Shown here piece by piece: positions 58,687 to 64,000 of a stretch of 64,000 nucleotides of DNA. A program made the position numbers and the translations under genes. The stretch's first letter is position 1. The number at the start of each line of letters is the position of its first letter. Under the pieces are notes generated by a model. The model was given only the letters and a program-made list of their open reading frames with translations, was not told the origin of the DNA and did not search any database. The stretch is from SVTX01 sp964526505 (GTDB taxonomy: Bacteria > Bacillota > Clostridia > Oscillospirales > CAG-272): positions 1 through 64,000 of the forward strand of contig CAZGJC010000003.1 in assembly GCA_964526505.1 (NCBI GenBank), given 5' to 3'.

Positions 58687-59091
58687 TCATTTTTGTATTG
58701 TATTGTCTGAAAGTCGGTTTTGCGGAAATGCCAAATCGAATAATTCGTCTATGCGTTCGCTCCGTTCACATAAATAAAGATAACCGAATAAAACTTCCAT
58801 TCCCGTTGCCAATCTGTATTCCATAGCGGATGAACTCTTCGGAACGTTTCCACCGGACATATTTCTTCCACGCTTAAATATTGCCTCTTCTTCGGATGAA
58901 AGTATGGGCAGTATATTTTGCATGGCGGCCGCTTGCGAAACCGCTTTTACGTATTTTTGAGACTCTCGGTTCAGTTCTCCCGAATGTGATATGCCCGACT
59001 GAACTAACCTCAGACGAACTTTAATTTCAATTACCGAATCCCCGAGGTATGCAAGTGCCTCCGTGGATACTTCTCTTATGTTTACCGACAT
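58687..59091 (-). CDS. mrnC: Mini-ribonuclease III
   Basis: A 134-residue RNase III catalytic domain without the dsRNA-binding domain. In Bacillus this enzyme matures 23S rRNA. The active-site segment is ALAYLGDSVIEIKVR (near 12-26, with the conserved Asp) and the second acidic cluster is in MEYRLATGMEVLFGYLYL near 100. The KYVKAVSQAA region binds RNA. ATG 59091 overlaps the stop codon of the upstream DUF1836 gene by coupling, with GGAGGAA just before. Length and motifs are typical. Confidence 0.94.
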   Translation of the reverse strand: MSVNIREVSTEALAYLGDSVIEIKVRLRLVQSGISHSGELNRESQKYVKAVSQAAAMQNILPILSSEEEAIFKRGRNMSGGNVPKSSSAMEYRLATGMEVLFGYLYLCERSERIDELFDLAFPQNRLSDNTIQK

Positions 59092-60176
59092 TTATTCCTC
59101 CAAAGTTGTGTTGTCGTTTTCAACGGGATTTAAAACAGGCTCTGTTCCGCCGGCTTTCGAGGCGTTGATAAATCCTTCGTCTGCCGTGGCGATATCATTG
59201 AGTGCCTCTCCGTTTGCCGTGTCATAATTCTCCAAATACCCCTCGTTTGCCCTGCCGGAGTCATTGGAATACCCTGAGTCTGCCCTCGCAGAACCCTTGG
59301 AAGTCTCCGAATCTACCCCNNNNNNNNNNNNNNNNNNNNNNNNNNNNNNNNNNNNNNNNNNNNNNNNNNNNNNNNNNNNNNNNNNNNNNNNNNNNNNNNN
59401 NNNNNNNNNNNNNNNNNNNTGGAATACCCTGAGTCTGCCCTCGCAGAACCCTTGGAAGTCTCCGAATCTACCCCGGTGGAACCCTTTGCAGACCCTTTTT
59501 CGGCCTTTTTCAGTGCCTTGTTTTCACGTTTTGTCTCTTTTTTAACGGCTTTTGCCCCTTGTTTTACCTGCTTTTCGGTCGCTTTTGTCGCCATCGCTAC
59601 CTCATCTGTGTCGCCAAACACCTTCCTTTGCGGTGCCACAACTTCCAGCATTGCGTGTGCGATGCAGTTCATATAGTCAGCCATTGCAGCAACGCCCAAA
59701 ATCGCCCCGAGACAACCAACTTCCGTGGAAATATCAAAGCCATTCTCCTCTATCATTTCCTTTACGGCACAAGGGCAAGAGAGTTTTGCACGCTCTTTCA
59801 TATCAAGATATTTGTCATAAATATCGAGAAGTGTTTCGCCGTCTTTTGCGTTTTCGTAAAATGCGTCCATTGCACTTTTTATTTCGGCAATTGAAAACGT
59901 GTTTTTGAGTGAATTTATCATCAGCATCTGAATTATTTGCTCACCCGAATACTTTTTTCCGTTTATCGGAGTAATCAATCCCGCTTTTGAATAGTTATTT
60001 ACCATTGTTTTTGTCGGAATTCTTCCGTAAAAACGTGGAGAACCCTTTTCCGCTCTGTCGGAAATGAGATGAATTATTTGATCGAGATAAAGTGAAATTG
60101 CGGGAATATCGCTCGAACGCAGTTCCGAATCGTTTACCGCATCGGAAAGTATATTATCAAGCATTTCGTAATCCAT
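59092..60176 (-). CDS. DUF1836 protein, interrupted by a scaffold gap
   Basis: The DUF1836 family is found in Firmicutes and its N-terminal half resembles MerR/HTH regulators; the function is not established. Here residues about 1-175 carry this domain (FYGRIPTKTMVNNYSKAGLI, then KKYSGEQIIQMLMINSLKNTF). A low-complexity tail rich in Lys, Glu, Gly and Ser follows. The tail contains the N run; after merging the 55 bp that occur on both gap sides, the frame continues without a shift to a stop at 59092, giving about 309 residues. ATG 60176 is preceded by AGGCGG; a TTG at 60200 is less likely. An operator-like repeat lies just upstream, so it may regulate itself. Confidence 0.85.
59320..59419. other. 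100-N gap between contig ends that overlap by 55 bp
   Basis: The 55 bases before the gap (59265-59319) are identical to the 55 after it (59420-59474). Treating them as one overlap joins the DUF1836 frame perfectly (1109 - 100 - 55 = 954 bases from 60200, a multiple of 3). The N run is therefore probably artificial. Confidence 0.8.
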
Positions 60177-60201
60177 AAAACAATACCGCCTGTAATTCAA
60201 T

Positions 60202-60257
60202 ACGGTGTTAAATACCGTGTTAAACTATATTTTAGCACATATATTAAAGTTTTTCAA
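60202..60257 (-). promoter_or_regulatory. Promoter and operator of the DUF1836-mrnC-cyclophilin unit
   Basis: Minus strand TTGAAA (60257-60252), 17 bp, TAAAAT (60234-60229). Just downstream lies a repeat, ACGGTGTTAAAT (60202-60213) followed by ACCGTGTTAAAC (60214-60225), which is also an inverted repeat ACGGT-N7-ACCGT. A protein bound there would block the start site; DUF1836 is the obvious candidate. Confidence 0.7.
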
Positions 60258-60318
60258 GCACTTTCGGATAATTTGACGTTATTTTTGCGAGTTTTAACGA
60301 ACAAAATAAAAAAATGTA

Positions 60319-60347
60319 TTGACTTTTTTACTTGGAAGATGTACAAT
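60319..60347 (+). promoter_or_regulatory. Sigma-A promoter of asnS
   Basis: TTGACT (60319-60324), 17 bp, TACAAT (60342-60347), about 35 bases before the start codon. The leader is too short for a T-box. Confidence 0.85.
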
Positions 60348-60382
60348 AATAACGATAATTTGTGTCAAAGGAATTTTTTGTT

Positions 60383-61777
60383 ATGAAAAGAACACTTATA
60401 AAAGACGTTTATTCGCAAAGAGACGAATACGCCGGAAAAACAATAGTTGTCGGCGGTTGGGCAAGAAGCGTGCGTGACAGCAAAGCGTTCGGTTTTATAG
60501 ATTTGTACGACGGAAGTTGTTTCCCTACGTTGCAAGTTGTTTTTGAAAGAGAATTTATAGAAAATTATGATGAAATCGCTTCCCTTAACGTAGGTTCTTC
60601 GGTTGTTGTTGAGGGTGTACTCGAACTTACGCCGGACAGAAACCAACCTTTTGAACTTAAAGCCAAGACGGTTACGGTTGAGGGAAAATCCACACCGGAT
60701 TATCCGCTTCAAAAGAAGAGACATACAGTGGAATATTTGCGTGAGCAGGCATATCTCAGACCGAGAACAAATCTCTTTTCTGCGGTTTTCAGAGTTAGAA
60801 GCGAAGTGGCTTTTGCAATCCATAAATTTTTTAATGACAGAGGATTTGTATACGTTCACACGCCCCTTATTACGGCATCTGATGCAGAGGGAGCGGGAGA
60901 AATGTTCAGAGTTACCACTCTTGATATGAAGAATCCTCCGTTGACTCCCGACGGTGAAGTTGATTTTTCCAAAGATTTCTTCGGAAAAAGCACAAACCTT
61001 ACTGTATCAGGACAACTTGAAGGCGAAACGTATGCCATGGCATTCGGCAACATATATACTTTCGGTCCCACGTTCAGAGCGGAGCAGTCAAATACTGCAC
61101 GCCACGCCGCAGAATTTTGGATGATAGAACCCGAAATTGCTTTTGCGGACCTTAACGACAATATGCAACTTGCATGGGATATGATTCAGTTCATTATAAG
61201 ACACGTTATGGACAAATGTTCGTATGAACTTGAATTTCTTAACAAGTTTATTGATAAGGGATTGATTGAGAGACTTACTACGCTTGCAAACAGTGAGTAC
61301 AAAAAGGTGACTTATACCGAGGCTGTTGAAATTCTTAAAAACAGCGGTGCAGACTTTAAATATCCCGTAGAGTGGGGAATAGATTTGCAAACAGAACATG
61401 AGAGATATCTCACGGAGCAGGTATTCAAGTGTCCGATATTCGTAATTGATTATCCGAAGGAGATAAAGGCGTTCTACATGAGACTTAACGACGACGGTAA
61501 AACCGTTGCCGCTATGGACCTTCTCGTTCCGGGAGTCGGTGAGATTATAGGCGGTTCACAGAGAGAAGAAAGACTTGACGTTCTCCTTTCACGTATGGAA
61601 GAATGCGGACTCAAAGAAGAAGACTATTGGTGGTACGTAAATCTTCGCAGATACGGCGGAACCAAACATGCAGGCTATGGTCTCGGCTTTGAGAGAATCA
61701 TTATGTATCTTACCGGTGTGTCAAACATAAGAGACGTTATACCTTATCCCAGAACAACGGGTACGGCAGAATATTGA
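60383..61777 (+). CDS. asnS: Asparaginyl-tRNA synthetase
   Basis: Charges tRNA-Asn with asparagine. 464 residues, class IIb. The N-terminal OB-fold anticodon-binding domain begins near 16 (KTIVVGGWARSVRDSKAFGF). Motif 2 is FRAEQSNTARHAAEFWMIEP (near 235). Motif 3 is YGLGFERIIMYLTG near the C-terminus. The FIDLYDGS segment and VPGVGEIIGGSQREERLD near 393 are characteristic of AsnRS. ATG 60383 was chosen for AAAGGAA upstream; an in-frame GTG seven codons earlier lies before that site. Its presence means that the host can charge Asn-tRNA directly. Confidence 0.96.
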   Translation: MKRTLIKDVYSQRDEYAGKTIVVGGWARSVRDSKAFGFIDLYDGSCFPTLQVVFEREFIENYDEIASLNVGSSVVVEGVLELTPDRNQPFELKAKTVTVEGKSTPDYPLQKKRHTVEYLREQAYLRPRTNLFSAVFRVRSEVAFAIHKFFNDRGFVYVHTPLITASDAEGAGEMFRVTTLDMKNPPLTPDGEVDFSKDFFGKSTNLTVSGQLEGETYAMAFGNIYTFGPTFRAEQSNTARHAAEFWMIEPEIAFADLNDNMQLAWDMIQFIIRHVMDKCSYELEFLNKFIDKGLIERLTTLANSEYKKVTYTEAVEILKNSGADFKYPVEWGIDLQTEHERYLTEQVFKCPIFVIDYPKEIKAFYMRLNDDGKTVAAMDLLVPGVGEIIGGSQREERLDVLLSRMEECGLKEEDYWWYVNLRRYGGTKHAGYGLGFERIIMYLTGVSNIRDVIPYPRTTGTAEY

Positions 61778-61816
61778 TTTATAATCTTAAATGTAGGTTA
61801 TTTTACTCAAACGATT

Positions 61817-61856
61817 AAAAGCAAGGCAATTTTGAGGTTGCCTTGCTTTTTTTTGT
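61817..61856. terminator. Terminator between asnS and recX
   Basis: AAAAGCAAGGCAA (61817-61829) pairs with TTGCCTTGCTTTT (61838-61850) and is followed by TTTT. The minus strand also has T-rich sequence, so recX transcripts may stop here too. Confidence 0.92.
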
Positions 61857-61884
61857 AAGTGTTTTGCATAGGTGATTTTGGTGG

Positions 61885-62559
61885 TCATCGCTCGTCGTCT
61901 GAAAACTCGTCGTAATTGCCGTCGGACAAAATTTTCAGTGCGTAATTGATTTGTGAACCGCTGTATCCCAAACGGGCAAGCGAACCGTAGGCTTTTGAGT
62001 AATCTTGACGGTCAAGGCTTTTTTTACCGAATTTTTTTCTTGCAACGTGCAAGCATCTCTTATCAAAGTCGTAGAAAAGAAGAAAATCTCTGACCGATTG
62101 AATTGTCGAATTTGCAAACCCTTTCTCACGAAGTTTTGAAATTATGCGACGCTCACCCCAATATTTTTCAAGGCACAGTTCCGCCTCACGTGTTGCAAAC
62201 GCTTCTTCGTCAATAAGACCCATATCACAAACCATATTTACCGCAACGTGGGACGCCTCGGCAGAAAAGCCTTTTTCACGAAGTTTGCGACGCAATCCGA
62301 TAACGGAGCAGGCGGAATATCCGAGCAGACGACAGGCTTTTATGTAGGCACAGGATACCTCGGAATATCGATGGATTTTTTCAAGCGTTTCGGCATCGAC
62401 AAAGCCACGGGAGAGTTGCAATTCACTGACAAATTTGCACAGCATCGGATATTGTATTTTCCGTGGCTTGCCGTTATTGTCGTTCATTTTGACAATGACA
62501 TATATGCAGTTTTCGGAGGCGAGCAGATCGATTTCCGCTAAATTATTTATGTTTTCCAA
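61885..62559 (-). CDS. recX: Regulatory protein RecX
   Basis: RecX caps RecA filaments and limits recombination. The 224-residue protein has three tandem three-helix repeats, seen in LLGYSACSVIGLRRKLREKG (near 78), YWGERRIISKLREKGFANST (near 130) and YGSLARLGYSGSQINYALKI (near 185). It starts 4 bp after the recA stop on the same strand, the classic recA-recX arrangement. The ORF is complete and normal for the family. An acidic C-terminus (FSDDER) closes it. Confidence 0.92.
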   Translation of the reverse strand: MENINNLAEIDLLASENCIYVIVKMNDNNGKPRKIQYPMLCKFVSELQLSRGFVDAETLEKIHRYSEVSCAYIKACRLLGYSACSVIGLRRKLREKGFSAEASHVAVNMVCDMGLIDEEAFATREAELCLEKYWGERRIISKLREKGFANSTIQSVRDFLLFYDFDKRCLHVARKKFGKKSLDRQDYSKAYGSLARLGYSGSQINYALKILSDGNYDEFSDDER

Positions 62560-62563
62560 GGTG

Positions 62564-63679
62564 TTATTCCTCGTCGTCTCCGAGCGTTTTTATATCAAAA
62601 TCGTCGTCATCGTCGGCATCAACCTCAAATTCATCCGTCGCAATTTCGGCACTGTCCTTCATGGCACGGATTTTTGCCTCAACCTCTGCGGCAATTTCGG
62701 GATGTTCTTCAAGCATTCTGCGAACGTTTTCTTTACCCTGACCGATTCTTTCGCCGTTGTATGAGAACCACGAACCGCTCTTTTTGATTATATTGAGCAT
62801 AATCGCAAAATCCAAAACTTCACTCATACGTGAGATGCCCTTTCCGTACAAAATATCAAATTCCGCAACCTTGAAGGGCGGAGCAACCTTGTTTTTGACT
62901 ATTTTGCATTTTACACGGTTGCCGTAAATTTCGGAACCGTTTTTGAGTTGTTCGGTTTTTCTTATATCAATTCGAATAGACGCATAGAATTTAAGAGCTC
63001 TACCACCCGTGGTTGTTTCGGGATTGCCGTAAATTACACCGACTTTTTCACGAAGTTGGTTAATAAATATCACAACGCAATTACTCTTTGATATAACGGC
63101 GGCGAGTTTACGCATCGCCTGTGACATAAGTCTTGCTTGAACGCCGACGGTAGGAGCTCCCATATCACCGTCTATTTCGGTACGTGGAACAAGGGCGGCA
63201 ACGGAGTCGACCACTATAACGTCGATTGCTCCCGAACGAACAAGCGACTCGGTTATAGAGAGTGCATCTTCTCCGCAGTCGGGCTGAGAAACAAGCAGAT
63301 TGTTTATATCAACGCCAAGTGCTTTGGCGTAGACCGGATCGAGGGCGTGTTCTGCGTCGATGAATGCGGCCTCTCCACCTGTTTTTTGAACTTCGGCAAT
63401 AATGTGAAGTGCAACGGTTGTTTTACCCGAAGATTCGGGACCGAAAATTTCGATAATACGACCACGGGGAACTCCGCCGATGCCGAGAGCCATATCAAGT
63501 GACAACGAACCCGTTGAGACTGCCTGAACTTCCATGTGCGAGTTTTCGCCGAGACGCATAATGGAGCCTGCACCGTAGTCACGCTCTATTTGCGATATCA
63601 TAGTGTTGAGTGCCTTGCGTTTATCTTCTCTATTTTGTACTTCCGTAACCTTGGTGGCTGTTTTCTTGGATTGTGCCAT
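62564..63679 (-). CDS. recA: Recombinase RecA
   Basis: The strand-exchange ATPase of homologous recombination and the SOS co-protease. 371 residues. The N-terminal helix precedes the core with Walker A GPESSGKTT (near 79), the IDVIVVDSVAALVPR Walker B strand (near 150), loop L1 with the MGAPTVGVQARLMSQAMRKL signature (near 170), FINQLREKVGV, and L2 near 210. The acidic C-terminal tail (VDADDDDDFDIK) is typical. Start ATG 63679 is preceded by AAAGGAG, and a perfect promoter lies upstream. I see no LexA box in the upstream 200 bases, so SOS induction is not evident. Confidence 0.98.
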   Translation of the reverse strand: MAQSKKTATKVTEVQNREDKRKALNTMISQIERDYGAGSIMRLGENSHMEVQAVSTGSLSLDMALGIGGVPRGRIIEIFGPESSGKTTVALHIIAEVQKTGGEAAFIDAEHALDPVYAKALGVDINNLLVSQPDCGEDALSITESLVRSGAIDVIVVDSVAALVPRTEIDGDMGAPTVGVQARLMSQAMRKLAAVISKSNCVVIFINQLREKVGVIYGNPETTTGGRALKFYASIRIDIRKTEQLKNGSEIYGNRVKCKIVKNKVAPPFKVAEFDILYGKGISRMSEVLDFAIMLNIIKKSGSWFSYNGERIGQGKENVRRMLEEHPEIAAEVEAKIRAMKDSAEIATDEFEVDADDDDDFDIKTLGDDEE

Positions 63680-63729
63680 AACGGACTCCTTTACGTAATG
63701 AAATTCAAATAATTTGTTTTTGTGACACC

Positions 63730-63758
63730 ATTATACACCCACAAGAATAATTTGTCAA
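63730..63758 (-). promoter_or_regulatory. Perfect sigma-A promoter of recA-recX
   Basis: Minus strand TTGACA (63758-63753), 17 bp, TATAAT (63735-63730), exact consensus, about 50 bases before the start codon. Confidence 0.9.
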
Positions 63759-63899
63759 GACTGTTTTGAAAATAAAATTCCCAAAACGGAAAATACGCAT
63801 TTGTACAAAAAATACAATAATTTGCTATGTAACTTTAAAATTCCGATTTTGGAAACAAAGACCGACGAGACTTAAAAAACAAAAAATGATGAAAAAATA

Positions 63900-63961
63900 T
63901 TGAAATAGTTGCTTATTTGTGATATAATAAAACAATAGTCATATGTTTTACGGCGTAAAAC
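63900..63961 (+). promoter_or_regulatory. Promoter and palindrome for a gene beyond the window end
   Basis: TTGAAA (63900-63905), 17 bp, TATAAT (63923-63928) points out of the window. GTTTTACG-G-CGTAAAAC (63945-63961) lies just after it and looks like an operator in the 5' leader. The remaining bases (63962-64000) contain no start codon with a good site. The stretch 63760-63899 holds nothing I can identify. Confidence 0.6.
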
Positions 63962-64000
63962 GTTATATCGGACACAGATGATTTTGAATACGGGCTTAAA

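Noticed and set aside
59265..59474. True tandem protein repeat of about 18 residues at the DUF1836 tail
   Set aside because: The two copies touch the N run on both sides and are identical over 55 bp; an unmerged contig overlap explains this better and restores the frame.
60258..60382. T-box riboswitch upstream of asnS
   Set aside because: The leader after the promoter is only about 30 bases, too short for a specifier loop, T-box bulge and terminator.
63680..63900. LexA box upstream of recA
   Set aside because: I looked for GAAC-N4-GTTC type sites near the recA promoter and found none.
1..64000. CRISPR array, prophage, transposase or rRNA operon
   Set aside because: No regularly spaced repeats, phage structural genes, transposases or rRNA sequence were seen anywhere in the window.

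Overview
The window looks like a metagenome-assembled chromosome segment of an uncultured anaerobic Clostridia-type Firmicute. The clues are SpoVT, Mini-RNase III, the PyrK/PyrDB-type dihydroorotate dehydrogenase, a CIRCE heat-shock operator, a class I-type purine riboswitch, many close-to-consensus sigma-A promoters (TTGACA, 17 bp, TATAAT) and lipoproteins of the gram-positive type. There are three runs of exactly 100 N. One (in prfC) hides real sequence. The other two sit between contig ends that overlap by 49 and 55 identical bases and probably hide nothing.

Layout. 0.1-2.7 kb: pfkA-prfC. 2.8-6.1 kb: hsp20-clpB on the minus strand behind a CIRCE operator. 6.2-8.1 kb: a C-terminally truncated MocR-type regulator divergent from an ECF transporter S component, with symmetric operators between them. 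8.1-10.3 kb: PHP phosphoesterase, a small membrane protein and a cytidylate-kinase-like protein. 10.4-13.3 kb: a three-gene ABC importer (lipoprotein, permease, ATPase). 13.3-16.2 kb: a SASA esterase, a sensory-rhodopsin-transducer-family protein and an LRR lipoprotein. 16.5-21.4 kb: two overlapping MacB-type fused ATPase-permease genes. 21.5-23.6 kb: an HhaI-like (GCGC) restriction-modification system plus one unknown small gene. 23.7-26.2 kb: a purine riboswitch followed by a YgjV-GNAT fusion and a TGS-nucleoside kinase gene. 26.3-29.4 kb: a heavy-metal P-type ATPase, a separate HMA metallochaperone, and a divergent ArsR-AraC fusion regulator. 29.4-30.0 kb: a small-RNA candidate, repeated tRNA 3'-end/terminator units and tRNA-Ser(GGA).

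30.2-36.7 kb: a compact pyrimidine operon pyrC-K-D-F-E-B-I followed by pgeF. It covers UMP synthesis from carbamoyl phosphate to UMP; carAB is not here. 36.7-39.8 kb: ABC-F ATPase and gpsA. 40.0-48.1 kb: a 2175-residue secreted CHAP/SGNH multidomain protein behind a structured leader, convergent with a smaller membrane-anchored CHAP paralogue. 48.1-51.7 kb: tmk, trkH, trkA. 51.7-53.4 kb: a GH78-like protein. 53.6-56.8 kb: a small unknown gene, spoVT, and an operon with a Na+-translocating decarboxylase beta subunit, a putative gamma-like subunit and an RHH protein. 57.0-60.2 kb: a small TM protein, a second PHP protein, cyclophilin, mrnC and a DUF1836 regulator with its own operator. 60.3-63.7 kb: asnS, recX, recA.

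The most noteworthy items are: the HhaI-like system, whose recognition site GCGC lies inside the methyltransferase's own promoter in a window where I found only five GCGC sites by eye; the purine riboswitch with ON-type geometry in front of a gene of unknown function; the ArsR-AraC regulator with its operator; the truncated MocR/ECF pair with its operators; and the giant CHAP-SGNH surface protein with its unexplained leader. All family calls were made from reading the sequence, without database searches.
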